64,000 bases of DNA, taken from NCBI RefSeq assembly GCF_021731985.1, contig NZ_JAKFWH010000006.1, forward strand, positions 35,046 to 99,045. Reading direction: 5' to 3'. Shown piece by piece: positions 16,999 through 25,928 of the stretch. Position numbers and translations under genes: made by a program. The stretch is from Nitrosomonas sp. (GTDB lineage: Bacteria; Pseudomonadota; Gammaproteobacteria; Burkholderiales; Nitrosomonadaceae). How positions within the stretch are numbered: position 1 is the first letter of the stretch; each line of letters opens with the position of its first letter. Below the pieces are notes generated by a model. The model had not been told where the DNA came from. It saw only the letters and a list, made by a program, of their open reading frames with translations, and searched no databases.

Positions 16999-18690
16999 AT
17001 GACCAAGCGAACGGTTCACCAAGAATATCTCAAGAAACAAACCGCCGAAGTGGCAGTATTTGCGGCTGAGTTGCGAGATCACGGCACAAACAAAGAAGGC
17101 ACCTTCGATTCTGCGGCTGCTAATGATTTTATGGCAACGGCAATCAATCAGAATATCGGCGTAAAAGTGCCGGAAAACCTGCAAATAGTCCTTGATGAAG
17201 CGCCGTCTGGAGAAGAGGGCGATGATGTGCGCAGTAAGATTACCAAGGCAATTCTTGATGGTATTGATATCTATGAAGCGCAGCACGGGTGCAATGCTCC
17301 GGCTGACGTTATTGAGCTTGGTTTGCATTTGGCTTACTCAACGAGCGATGCCGCGAAAAGAAAATATAGATTTGATTCCGCAAACTCGGACCATCAAGAC
17401 AATCTTGCGTTGCAGCCAAACCGTGCCGTGCTTGCTATATTGTCTACCATGGGCGATGCAATTCCTTTTGCACATTATCTGCCAGCTGACATTGGTTCCA
17501 ATAAAGGCGTTCTGGCTATTATGGCGCATCAGGCAGGCAATACTTATGGTCAATATACTGAAGGCGGATCAATGGATGGCGCTAATTCAGGCAACTCCTT
17601 CATATCAGCATCGCGCGTCAATGTGTCTATGCCAGCAGTCAGTACCGGCAACGTTACGGGTGCATTAACGGCGGTACAAGCTACTGATGAAACTTGTGAT
17701 CCAGCCGCATCAACACTTAAATTGCTGCGTGGCAGAACATTAGTTTATGTAAACGGCATGGTTGCTGCAAAAGAAGTGGATCAGTCCGGTTCGGGCAACT
17801 CCGCAGTCAGTGGAACGATCAATGTTGGCGGCACTGATTACGCCATTGGCGGAACAATTAATACCGATACCGGCGTTTACGCTTTGACCACAACCCCGGC
17901 ATTAGGTACAACCGTTCCAGTTGCAGTGGAAGGTTTCATTGATTACGAGCGTGCGCCAGAATTCACGCCATCGATCATCGCCGCCGCTACTACATACGAA
18001 CTTTTTGCTGCACCATGGAGAGCAATCACTCAAATCACCATTGATTCAGCCACGCAAATGTCAAATGAGCTGGGTCTTGATCCCTATGGCGAGAGCATTC
18101 TTACTATCCAAAATCAGTTCGCCAATGAGCGGCACTACCAGATTTTGCTCAAAGCGCGTCGTTTGGCCAAAAACAACAGCGTTGATTATGACTTCGACTG
18201 GCCAAATCAAAAAAGTCAGAAAACCCGTGCGCAGATTTGGCTTGATTTCGCCACTCCACTGGGCGCGGTATCGCAACAAATGGCTGTCGATACGATGGAT
18301 CACGGTATTACGCACATGTATGTGGGCAAATACATCGCATCTGCTTGGATGTCATTGCCGCGCGAAATATTCGAGCCTTCTGGAATCGCTGAAAGACCTG
18401 GCATATTCCGTATCGGTCGCCTATTCGGTCGCATTGATGTGTACTACACGCCAAAAGGTCTGACTGATACCGCAGCGGCTGGGCAAATTCTTTGCATCGG
18501 TAAAGCTACTAACGTTGCACTCAATCCGTTTGTCTTGGGTGATGCGACAGCGCCAATCGTTCAGCCATTAGCTGTTAATGCGGACATGAAGCGTGGCGCT
18601 GCGTTCTATGCGCGTAATTTCACCGCAGTTAACCCATACAAGCAAGCCTCACTAGGGTGCGCAATTATCAACGTTACAAACATGATCTAA
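16999..18690 (+). CDS. Major capsid protein
   Basis: The 563-residue protein has the composition and length of a T4/jumbo-type major head protein. It contains a mostly helical N-terminal region, ALQPNRAVLAILSTMGDAIP, a Gly/Thr-rich inserted beta domain at about 210-315 and a C-terminal shell-like segment (ERPGIFRIGRLFGRIDVYY). It ends with RGAAFYARNFTAVNPY. N-terminal processing by the phage protease would be usual for such heads. The start follows AGGACAG. It heads the capsid-sheath transcription unit and carries its own leader structures, in keeping with high expression. The HK97 fold is inferred. Confidence 0.7.
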   Translation: MTKRTVHQEYLKKQTAEVAVFAAELRDHGTNKEGTFDSAAANDFMATAINQNIGVKVPENLQIVLDEAPSGEEGDDVRSKITKAILDGIDIYEAQHGCNAPADVIELGLHLAYSTSDAAKRKYRFDSANSDHQDNLALQPNRAVLAILSTMGDAIPFAHYLPADIGSNKGVLAIMAHQAGNTYGQYTEGGSMDGANSGNSFISASRVNVSMPAVSTGNVTGALTAVQATDETCDPAASTLKLLRGRTLVYVNGMVAAKEVDQSGSGNSAVSGTINVGGTDYAIGGTINTDTGVYALTTTPALGTTVPVAVEGFIDYERAPEFTPSIIAAATTYELFAAPWRAITQITIDSATQMSNELGLDPYGESILTIQNQFANERHYQILLKARRLAKNNSVDYDFDWPNQKSQKTRAQIWLDFATPLGAVSQQMAVDTMDHGITHMYVGKYIASAWMSLPREIFEPSGIAERPGIFRIGRLFGRIDVYYTPKGLTDTAAAGQILCIGKATNVALNPFVLGDATAPIVQPLAVNADMKRGAAFYARNFTAVNPYKQASLGCAIINVTNMI

Positions 18691-18746
18691 GCGTCAGATT
18701 AATAACTGAAGCAAATTCAAAGTAACGTTAATAAGGAGCAAGCATT

Positions 18747-19376
18747 ATGGCAAGAAAAATAGAACTGGGATCACCTTCATTCGTGAAGGTGGCCATTGCC
18801 AGCTTAATCGGGGCATTCGCTGATGCGACCTACCCGGTTAAGGTGGTTATCACAAACAACATGCCACGGGATATTTCCTTGCCTGACATTGGATTATTCC
18901 TGCGGCATGTATGCAATCCAGATGGTGAAAACAGGCGCGAAATTGAGTTACAAGGCTTTGATCAATTGCAGCGGCTGGCATCGAATATTGGGCAGATATC
19001 AATGCTTAATGATTACCAGTATGCGGCCATGACTGTTGAGGAAGTGGTTGAAGAGCCTGAGCAGGATGGTGATGAAGAAGTGGAAGCTAAGGCCAAAGCA
19101 GAAGCAGAAGCCGAAGCCACAAAAATGGCGGAGGCCGCAAGAGTTCAAGCCGAACTTGATGCTGCTGAAAAAGCTAAGGCTGCCGCAGAAGCGGAATCTA
19201 AAACTGGTGATGAATCGGGTACTGAAAATAATCCTGACTTGACCGGGACTGGTGATGAATCTACCAAGATTCCAGGCGCTGATGCTGCCAATGGTGAGAG
19301 CGATGCAGGAAAAGACGCTGCGCCGCCAGCCGCACCAAAAAAGGTATCTCATGCCAAAAAAGCTAAGGAGGGCTAA
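18747..19376 (+). CDS. Capsid-associated low-complexity protein
   Basis: This 209-residue protein starts with a compact domain (about 1-95). A long Ala/Glu/Lys repeat follows at about 100-155 and should form a single helix or coiled coil. The tail is disordered and ends in basic KKVSHAKKAKEG. It lies between major capsid and sheath genes, 6 bases before the sheath gene. Head decoration or tail-assembly roles are possible. The family is not recognised. Confidence 0.4.
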   Translation: MARKIELGSPSFVKVAIASLIGAFADATYPVKVVITNNMPRDISLPDIGLFLRHVCNPDGENRREIELQGFDQLQRLASNIGQISMLNDYQYAAMTVEEVVEEPEQDGDEEVEAKAKAEAEAEATKMAEAARVQAELDAAEKAKAAAEAESKTGDESGTENNPDLTGTGDESTKIPGADAANGESDAGKDAAPPAAPKKVSHAKKAKEG

Positions 19377-19382
19377 TAAACC

Positions 19383-21248
19383 ATGTCACTTACTTTTGTG
19401 AGACAACTTGGCTCTGAAGCAGGCGTGCAGCTTAACCCGCTGCGCGACAATTCAGAGATACCAACGTCCGGTAATGGTGATCAGGTATTCGCCTTAATGA
19501 TGCGCGCTACTCGTGGTCGAATCGATAAGCCTTTCAAGGTTGATCGCGGGAACGTAACCAGAAAGCTTGGAAAGGGTGAGCAAATCCGTATATCCGCGCT
19601 AAATGAAGCCTGGGTGCATGTGGTGGAAGCATTGAACAATGGCGCGTATGAAGCCGTCGTTCAGCGCTTGGTCACCAGTGCTGCGATAATCAAATGGGCT
19701 GTAATAACTGCTCCAACTGATACCCCGGCATTTGCGGCCTCACATACTCCAGCCGTTTTAACTGCTGTGGTTGGTAGCGGAGCGGTTACTTCGGTGACTG
19801 TGGTCAGTGGCGGCAAGGATTACGCCGGTACTGAAACAATCACCGTTGGCGGTCCCGGTACCGGTGCGGTGCTTACTCCGGTATTCACCAACGGCGTTAT
19901 CTCTTCAGTAACGGTAACGACTCCCGGAACTGGTTATTCAACAGCCCCAGCATTAACGTGTTTGCCTACAGCAGCTGCGCCAGTCGGAACGTATTTGCTC
20001 GCAGTTAAGCACCTGGAATGCTTTAACGATGGCATTAAGCTGGAAATTCGTGCGGATGAAAAGAAATCCAGCGGCGTGTCCGTAGCAAACGACAAATTGA
20101 CTCTGCGCATCAAAGATAAAGACGGTCTTTTGCTGTATGAATTCACCGGGTCACTTGATCCTCTGGCAAAAGATGATTTTGGCGGATCTGCTTACCTCGC
20201 CGATGTGGCTGCGGCAATTACCGATGCATTAATAGTCAGTGTCGGTGTGACCGGCGCATCGGCTGATATTGAGCCGACATCAGATGCTTATGGATATGAC
20301 TCGAACGGCAAGGAGAAATGGGCTAAATCAAGCGTTCTCACCTGCTTTACCGAGGGCAGCACTTCATATTCAAATGGCGATTATTCTGCCGCGCGAGTTA
20401 AATTGAATAATACGGTGTATGACTACGCTTATGTTTCTTCTGGGGGATCTCAGTCCGCTGCGTTGTTAGGAGAACTGGCGCAATTAGCATTCGATACCAA
20501 TCGTCAACTGCGTTTCGATGTGCCTGGAAATCTTGGTATTGATGCGGCAATTGCTTTTGTCGAGCAATTAAACATGGGTGCCAGTCAAACTTCGCACCTA
20601 ATTCATGCTTTCTGGTCACCTATTAAATCAAGTGATCCAACAGGCATTAACCCCAATGGATATTTCGGTGTGGCCACGCTTAACATTGCCTACGCATGCC
20701 TGAGAAATGCACAGAAAAATGCTCGTGGCTTTGCTCCGAAGAATTACCCGATAGCTGGCAAAGAATGGCCTGTTCGTAGAACCGGAATGGTGCAAGCCTA
20801 TACCCCAAGTAGTCAGGAATTGAATTCTCTTGCGAAAGCCAAGATAAATCCGGTGTTGTGGGAAGTGTATTCGGGTGGCGGTAGTTTCGTGTTCAGAGAT
20901 TCTTTGACCAGTGCCTTGGTAGATTCCAGCCTGAAGAAATTGATCGCAGTAGCGGATATGTCGGTCAGTATTGATGATGCGGTCACTCGTTACGGCAAGG
21001 ATGTTCTGCAATTGCCTATGCAGGTTGCATTAAACCGTATGGGCAACTATCTAACCGCACTGTTTGAAGGTGCCGAAGCTTCGGGATGGTTGGTTCCTAG
21101 CAATTCACCTGATATGGGCGGTAAAGCGTGGAGGTTTGATGTTCGCCCTAATGAATTACGTCCATACGACAACATGGATGTTTCATATTGGCTTCGTTAC
21201 GACGGAACGGTTAGACAGATTTTTGTCACGCAAACATTGACCCGGTAA
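19383..21248 (+). CDS. Contractile tail sheath protein
   Basis: The 621-residue protein has the typical size of a myovirus sheath. Residues at about 122-196 form an inserted domain with paired repeats (SVTVVSGGKDYAGTETITVG and SSVTVTTPGTGYSTAP), probably on the outer surface. The C-terminal part includes RRTGMVQAYTPSSQELNSLA. The extreme C-terminus DVSYWLRYDGTVRQIFVTQT is an extended beta arm like those that mesh neighbouring sheath subunits. It follows the capsid genes. The tube gene is about 6 kb downstream rather than adjacent. Confidence 0.7.
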   Translation: MSLTFVRQLGSEAGVQLNPLRDNSEIPTSGNGDQVFALMMRATRGRIDKPFKVDRGNVTRKLGKGEQIRISALNEAWVHVVEALNNGAYEAVVQRLVTSAAIIKWAVITAPTDTPAFAASHTPAVLTAVVGSGAVTSVTVVSGGKDYAGTETITVGGPGTGAVLTPVFTNGVISSVTVTTPGTGYSTAPALTCLPTAAAPVGTYLLAVKHLECFNDGIKLEIRADEKKSSGVSVANDKLTLRIKDKDGLLLYEFTGSLDPLAKDDFGGSAYLADVAAAITDALIVSVGVTGASADIEPTSDAYGYDSNGKEKWAKSSVLTCFTEGSTSYSNGDYSAARVKLNNTVYDYAYVSSGGSQSAALLGELAQLAFDTNRQLRFDVPGNLGIDAAIAFVEQLNMGASQTSHLIHAFWSPIKSSDPTGINPNGYFGVATLNIAYACLRNAQKNARGFAPKNYPIAGKEWPVRRTGMVQAYTPSSQELNSLAKAKINPVLWEVYSGGGSFVFRDSLTSALVDSSLKKLIAVADMSVSIDDAVTRYGKDVLQLPMQVALNRMGNYLTALFEGAEASGWLVPSNSPDMGGKAWRFDVRPNELRPYDNMDVSYWLRYDGTVRQIFVTQTLTR

Positions 21249-21281
21249 TTTCCTGGATATTTATTAAAAGAGGATTAGAGC

Positions 21282-21980
21282 ATGAAATTAGCAAATAGAG
21301 CAGTGACTGACGTATTGCGAGACGCAATGAAGAGTAGGGCTTCAACTAAGCCTGTTCTGGATTCGGCTGAAGATACTGGAACTGAATTGATGGGCGCTGA
21401 TGATTTCACGTTGAAAGACATTAAATTATCTGTTGCGGCAGTCATTCAGCAATGGGTAGAAACGGACGATCTTGATGATGGTGAAACGTATGCGGATCGT
21501 TTGCTTGCATTAATGATCGGCACCGCTGATGAAAATCATGACGGCGATATCACTGATGATGAGCAAGGTGTTTTGGATATAGCGCTCAATGCGGCATGGG
21601 ACTATTTATCCAGTAAAGGTGCTTCAGATGAGGATCTTGACGTGCTGCTAAATGACTGGGATGGCGATGTTGCTGACCGCGTGCGCGACCTAGTAGCATC
21701 CGTATTGCCAGAGGGTGAAGATGAATCTGATTCTGATATTGATAACTTCGCCTTTAGTGCCAGCGATCAGGAACCGGCTTTGGATGCGGCATACAAGATG
21801 AAAATGGCGATTCGCAAGGGCAAGAAAATGCGCATCAGAAAGCGCGTATCTGGAACCGTTCGATTGAGTGCAGCCCAGAAGGTTGGGCTTCGTAAGGCGC
21901 GCATGAAAAGCCACTCAGCTACAGCGAGAATGCGCCGGGCAAAATCGATGAAGATTCGCAGAAAAGCTGGATTGAAGTAA
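21282..21980 (+). CDS. EF-hand phage protein with basic C-terminus
   Basis: The protein has 232 residues. Residues 83-94 read DENHDGDITDDE, a complete canonical EF-hand calcium loop with ligands at positions 1, 3, 5, 7, 9 and 12 and Gly at 6. A second, degenerate DWDGD loop follows about 40 residues later. The first 150 residues are acidic. The last 60 are highly basic (KKMRIRKRV and RRAKSMKIRRKAG), suggesting DNA or RNA contact. The gene ends the capsid-sheath transcription unit just before a terminator. A head-interior or calcium-controlled assembly role is speculation; the EF-hand is plain. Confidence 0.6.
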   Translation: MKLANRAVTDVLRDAMKSRASTKPVLDSAEDTGTELMGADDFTLKDIKLSVAAVIQQWVETDDLDDGETYADRLLALMIGTADENHDGDITDDEQGVLDIALNAAWDYLSSKGASDEDLDVLLNDWDGDVADRVRDLVASVLPEGEDESDSDIDNFAFSASDQEPALDAAYKMKMAIRKGKKMRIRKRVSGTVRLSAAQKVGLRKARMKSHSATARMRRAKSMKIRRKAGLK

Positions 21981-22006
21981 AAACATTAGATTAACTGAAG
22001 CCCTTG

Positions 22007-22048
22007 AGCGCTACCGTATCGAGAAAAACGTCCGGTAGCGCTTTTTTT
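22007..22048 (+). terminator. Intrinsic terminator after capsid-sheath operon
   Basis: AGCGCTACCG at 22007-22016 pairs perfectly with CGGTAGCGCT at 22033-22042, followed by a run of seven Ts. It ends transcription 27 bases after the EF-hand gene. Confidence 0.85.
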
Positions 22049-22059
22049 ACATCTACATT

Positions 22060-22866
22060 ATGAATAGAACATCATCGCAACCGCCAAGCCTTGAAGGAAA
22101 CTCGCTCTCATCACTTTGGGATGGTCTTTCGCCGCATTTGATAGCCAGCTTCTATGAGATTAAAAAAAGTGATGATGGCGTGTGGTCAAGAGCAAAAGCA
22201 GACCCTGTGACCGTTCTGGCTCCTTTGTCTGAAGCCAGCATGGAGATATCCTTGAGCTGGCAAAGCCCATTTGAGCACGCCGGACCGGAATCACGCGCGC
22301 CCACGCTGCTTGCTATGCTTCAATCGGGTGCGTTGATGCCATTAATTGACGCATTCCTGAAAGGTGATGATGCATCAAGTATGGCCTCTCAAGCGCAGCA
22401 AAAATCAAATGATTTTATTCGCCAGTTCGAAGGTAGAACCGGCATTACCAAGCTGAATTCAATGCAGGTATTCAATGGTATGCCGCCTGTTAAGTTTCAG
22501 GTTACCGCTTTATTCCGGGCATGGAGTGATCCATTTGCTGAAGTGGAAGCGCCATTCAATAAACTCATGGAATGGTCGCTGCCGGTAAAACTCTCACCCG
22601 ATGGTTCGGTATTGGCAAGATCGGCTCAGGCAGTCAAGGGCAATACTGGGTTTATTGATGCTTTGGTACCGTCTATCGCGCCTACCATGGTGGCCATGAA
22701 GTACAAGAACCGCATCTATTCTCCACTGGTTATTGAGTTTATAAAAGACCCAATAGAATCACCTGTTGACAGAAATGGCCGGTATGTTGAAAAAGCGGTA
22801 ACGATGACACTGGCAACACTGACGGCTATAGATCGGGATGATTGGGTTAAGTATGGCAGTTTGTAA
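22060..22866 (+). CDS. Baseplate or tail-tube-cap-like phage protein
   Basis: This 268-residue protein has a middle segment, FNGMPPVKFQVTALFRAWSD, that resembles the tube-like domain of baseplate cap proteins (T4 gp48/gp54 type). The C-terminal SPLVIEFIKDPIESP leads into a strand-rich end. It may pair with the tube-initiator-like protein at 8733-9644, which has a comparable pattern. The gene stands alone between a terminator and a decayed region. The family is uncertain. Confidence 0.4.
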   Translation: MNRTSSQPPSLEGNSLSSLWDGLSPHLIASFYEIKKSDDGVWSRAKADPVTVLAPLSEASMEISLSWQSPFEHAGPESRAPTLLAMLQSGALMPLIDAFLKGDDASSMASQAQQKSNDFIRQFEGRTGITKLNSMQVFNGMPPVKFQVTALFRAWSDPFAEVEAPFNKLMEWSLPVKLSPDGSVLARSAQAVKGNTGFIDALVPSIAPTMVAMKYKNRIYSPLVIEFIKDPIESPVDRNGRYVEKAVTMTLATLTAIDRDDWVKYGSL

Positions 22867-22945
22867 TTTGCTGCTGCGGAATATTCCGTAAGTTATTCTC
22901 GATTTGAGTTCGTACAGGACATAGCACTTAGCTTGTATTTTAAGG

Positions 22946-23212
22946 TTGTTTGCTCAGCGATATCCTTTTCCAAATCGGCTATCAGACTTCGTTGATAGCT
23001 ATCACAGGCAAGCTGATATGTTTGGGCTAAGATTGGAAGATAGCAAGTCAAAAAAACTCATGAAAGTAATAGTTCAGATCAATGCGCGGATGGGCAAAGG
23101 CACTATTAAGGTAGCATCTGAAGGCACTAATCAGTTGTGGAAGATGAAGCAAGGGAGTAGGAGCCCTGGTTATACTACTGATTGGGATGAGTTGGTGGCT
23201 GTGAAGAATTAG
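22946..23212 (+). pseudogene. umuC fragment (DNA polymerase V catalytic subunit C-terminus)
   Basis: An 88-codon open frame without a good start codon ends with SKKLMKVIVQINARMGKGTI and, after a short gap, QLWKMKQGSRSPGYTTDWDE. This is the order and spacing of the UmuC C-terminus (LM..L..IN...GKGT, W.MK, SP.YTT.WDEL). Only about 55 residues are recognisable, starting near 23036. A functional UmuC has about 420 residues, so the polymerase and thumb domains are missing. It is a remnant of a SOS polymerase operon within the phage tail region. Confidence 0.65.
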
Positions 23213-23244
23213 ATTTTCTAACTAACGGATAAAGATCGGGTAGA

Positions 23245-23379
23245 ATGGATATTGATGCTTGTCATGGACAACCTAGGAATAAAGAGATAGTTGCATCGAT
23301 TAGAAAGTCTGTGGAAGATAATAAAAATATCTTGATATTCCCGAAAGAATTTGAACACAATGTTATAAACAAACATTAA
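23245..23379 (+). CDS. Possible small ORF after umuC remnant
   Basis: A 44-codon open frame starts at an ATG and ends just before the ribosome-binding site of the next gene. Its product begins MDIDACHGQPRNKEIVASIR and is otherwise charged and soluble. No ribosome-binding site is obvious. It may be a remnant rather than a working gene. Confidence 0.25.
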   Translation: MDIDACHGQPRNKEIVASIRKSVEDNKNILIFPKEFEHNVINKH

Positions 23380-23391
23380 AGGAGAGTTTAA

Positions 23392-24522
23392 TTGAAAAAA
23401 ATATCAAGTATTGTCTTTGCTGCATTGTTGGCAATGTCAACTACATTTGCACTGGCTACAGTTCCAACAATAGGACCTAAAGCATACACTCCCACAAGTA
23501 CAAGTGGAACTGTTTACTATGTTGCCACCAGTGGTTCAGGAACCACATGCTCTATCTCTGTACCTTGCACCATGCCTACCGTTATCGGGAAGGTTGCTCC
23601 AGGTGATAAAGTATTTTTGAGAGATGGGATTTATTCATTAACTTCAACGGTTAACATTTATGCTAGCGGATCTTCTGGAAGCCCGATCATATTTGAAAGT
23701 TATCTAGGTGAACAAGCTATTTTTGATGGCAGTTCAAATGCTAAAGGTGATGCTGTTCGAATTCAGATTACCGGAGATTGGGTTAAATTAAGAAATATAA
23801 CCATCCGGAACATGCCGCAACAAGGTTTATGGATTCAGGGAAATGACAATGTTATCGATGCGGTTACAGTCTATGACAATTATCTCTCAGGTATTCTTGT
23901 TCATCATAGTTACAGCACTCCATACACAAAATCGTCTAGAAATTCCATAATCAACAGTGTTATTTTTGGTAACGTTGATGAAGGATATACCACGGAAGGG
24001 GCGAATGGTGGAAACGCCGATGGCATATCCATTTCAAGTGGCAATGATAATATCGTTAAATGGAATTATGTAGCCAAAAATTCTGATGATGGAATTGATG
24101 CATGGAGATCTATAGGAACATTAATCCAATTTAATCTAGTTTTATTCAATGGTTTATTGGATGGAAATGGTAATGGAATTAAAGCTGGCGGCGATTCTCC
24201 TAGTGCTGACAACATAGTTAAAAATAATATCTCAGTTGGAAATCGTGAAACCGGTATCGATTGTAATGGTGGCGATAATATCACTATCGGAAACAACACA
24301 ACTTGGAGTAACAAGAAGAGCTACATCTTATGTTCGGATAGTATCGTAACTGATAATATTGAACTTGAATACAATCATGCTGGAACTGGTTCAACAAACA
24401 CCGGGAATTCATGGAATGCTGGTGGAACTGTTTTGATGGATTATTGGGATGTTTCTAATAAATTATTTTTAACTCCTAGTTCACAAACTTTTCAAGCTAT
24501 TGGAGCAAGGGCAACTTACTGA
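23392..24522 (+). CDS. Secreted right-handed beta-helix protein, pectate-lyase-like
   Basis: The protein has 376 residues. The signal peptide (KKISSIVFAALLAMSTTFAL) is followed by VYYVATSGSGTTCSISVPC and VAPGDKVFLRDGIY. That N-terminal pattern is typical of polysaccharide-lyase and beta-helix proteins. Many coils with N-x-I-x-x-N steps follow (LRNITIRNMPQQGLWIQGND, NSIINSVIFGN), with six cysteines. It starts at TTG, supported by an AAAGGAGAG ribosome-binding site 8 bases upstream; the next Met is internal to the signal peptide. The signal peptide argues for export from the lysogen rather than a virion tailspike, so it looks like a cargo gene. Confidence 0.65.
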   Translation: MKKISSIVFAALLAMSTTFALATVPTIGPKAYTPTSTSGTVYYVATSGSGTTCSISVPCTMPTVIGKVAPGDKVFLRDGIYSLTSTVNIYASGSSGSPIIFESYLGEQAIFDGSSNAKGDAVRIQITGDWVKLRNITIRNMPQQGLWIQGNDNVIDAVTVYDNYLSGILVHHSYSTPYTKSSRNSIINSVIFGNVDEGYTTEGANGGNADGISISSGNDNIVKWNYVAKNSDDGIDAWRSIGTLIQFNLVLFNGLLDGNGNGIKAGGDSPSADNIVKNNISVGNRETGIDCNGGDNITIGNNTTWSNKKSYILCSDSIVTDNIELEYNHAGTGSTNTGNSWNAGGTVLMDYWDVSNKLFLTPSSQTFQAIGARATY

Positions 24523-24610
24523 GCTATTATTTTCTCCCCGCCCAGGGATAGAACCGCAGATCAAAGAGACCCTGGTGGAAAGAGCTGATTTATAAATTTT
24601 AGACCACAGA

Positions 24611-24633
24611 ACCCGCTTAGGCGGGTTTTTTAT
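24611..24633 (+). terminator. Intrinsic terminator after beta-helix gene
   Basis: ACCCGC and GCGGGT flank a short TTAG loop and run into TTTTTATTGCCC. An almost identical terminator occurs at 55738-55760 after the tail-fibre cluster. Confidence 0.8.
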
Positions 24634-24674
24634 TGCCCATAGCCAGCCAGCGTCCTGCTGGTTTTTTTACGTCC

Positions 24675-24887
24675 TTAGTTTGGAGTTTGGTATCGAGCAG
24701 ATGACACGAGCAGATGAAAATCACTTCTTGTCTTTGGAAGACTCCCCTTCTTGGTGTTAACGCAGTTATAGCTTTCTTCTACGTCAAATTCCTTAAATTT
24801 ATGCAGCCGCCAGATATTTCCGCTATCGAGCGTCTCAGCTTCCACCCAAAAAGCAATAGCGGAAAATCCACCAAATTCCACCTGCAC
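24675..24887 (-). CDS. Possible small hypothetical protein
   Basis: A 70-residue open frame starts at GTG on the minus strand, in an otherwise empty 440-base spacer between two plus-strand genes. Its translation is protein-like, with WVEAETLDSGNIWRLHKFKE near the middle, but no family is recognised and no clear ribosome-binding site is seen. A GCGGAAAATCC variant of the phage element lies on the opposite strand at 24859-24869. Confidence 0.25.
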   Translation of the reverse strand: MQVEFGGFSAIAFWVEAETLDSGNIWRLHKFKEFDVEESYNCVNTKKGSLPKTRSDFHLLVSSARYQTPN

Positions 24888-24962
24888 AATTTAGCACAAT
24901 CATGGCATGTAGTTACATGACCAAAAGAGGTGTTGCTGGTGATTTATTATCCTGTTCTCAGA

Positions 24963-25718
24963 ATGCGGCGTTTGACTGTGCAACTCCGAGAACTATCAAT
25001 TGGCGAATCGATAAAGATCGCATCCATGCCGGTACATTTAGAAGAGGCTTCCGTTACCGCTATGCTTCGGTATGCCGTCGAAAGTGTGAAGGGCAAGGAC
25101 ATTATCGAAGATCCAGCGTATTGGACGGTTCAAGAACGCATTATGGCGGTATGTCATTATCTGGCATCCATTTCCGATGGCGAACCGGATTTCACAATTG
25201 GTAAAGGCCGATATTCAGACTATTTGGATGGTAGTAACGATGTCGGTTTGATGGAAAGCGATATCAATATCGGTGAAGTGGGCGGGGATATCTGGCACAT
25301 AAGGCACTTGACCGGCGCTATGGCCGAATCGATTGAGCGTCTAAGTGGTGAAATAGAAGGGGTATCTGGAAAGCTTCACTGGTTGTTGGGCGGGATGGCT
25401 GCGCAATTGACGATAGATGGCGAAAATAGTCCAAGTCCAATAGATGGTGAGGGTAAATTTGATCAGTTTCTTGTTGACCGGATGAAAGTCATGGCCGGTT
25501 ATCCCGAGAGTGATTTTAATGCATTGCTTGGCCTATATTTCACCGGACGCGAAAAACTACACCACTTATTCCACATAGAATTCGATAACAACGGAATTGT
25601 TTCACTACCAAAAGGAGGGGCGGCAAGCGATTTGCCACCCGCCCGATTTCCGGTTAGTACCTGCCTCTCGCGCGTCGTGCTTAACCTGGTCAGAGTCGCT
25701 CATGAGCCTGGCATCTAA
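24963..25718 (+). CDS. Hypothetical phage tail protein, chaperone-like context
   Basis: This protein of about 251 residues begins RRLTVQLRELSIGESIKI, a pattern I associate with phage proteins encoded next to lysis and tail genes. It is soluble, acidic in the middle and helical at the C-terminus. I chose the ATG at 24963; a GTG at 24930 would add 11 hydrophobic residues. The C-terminus overlaps the next gene by 17 bases. The function is not established; baseplate assembly is an inference from neighbours. Confidence 0.4.
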   Translation: MRRLTVQLRELSIGESIKIASMPVHLEEASVTAMLRYAVESVKGKDIIEDPAYWTVQERIMAVCHYLASISDGEPDFTIGKGRYSDYLDGSNDVGLMESDINIGEVGGDIWHIRHLTGAMAESIERLSGEIEGVSGKLHWLLGGMAAQLTIDGENSPSPIDGEGKFDQFLVDRMKVMAGYPESDFNALLGLYFTGREKLHHLFHIEFDNNGIVSLPKGGAASDLPPARFPVSTCLSRVVLNLVRVAHEPGI

Positions 25719-25926
25719 CATCAGCCTTTATTCCCACACCTCTTTGCTTGACGCACTGAATCTGCCTGCAAGTGTGGCAAAAGATTTCTTTGACGGCAAG
25801 CCGTTTGGAGATTGGAAGAAAGTGCGAGAAGCGGAAGCCAAAACACAATCAGCAATTGTCGGTCGTCTGAATTCAGTAATTCGGGCGATTGGCATACTTG
25901 CCAAGACAACAGCAGGGAGAAGATAG
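25702..25926 (+). CDS. Small hypothetical phage protein
   Basis: A 74-residue protein reads from an ATG that overlaps the previous gene by 17 bases in another frame, then runs to within 2 bases of the next ATG. It is mainly helical (FDGKPFGDWKKVREAEAKTQ) with a basic C-terminus. The tight overlap on both sides supports it as a real gene. Its role is unknown. Confidence 0.45.
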   Translation: MSLASNISLYSHTSLLDALNLPASVAKDFFDGKPFGDWKKVREAEAKTQSAIVGRLNSVIRAIGILAKTTAGRR

Positions 25927-25928
25927 AC

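Noticed and set aside
18999..19352. 117-codon minus-strand frame opposite the low-complexity capsid-associated gene
   Set aside because: Phe/Gly/Cys-rich composition is that of an antisense reading of Ala/Glu/Lys repeats.
24902..25204. 100-codon frame overlapping the gene at 24963
   Set aside because: Basic, Cys/Arg-rich translation in another frame of a better-supported gene.
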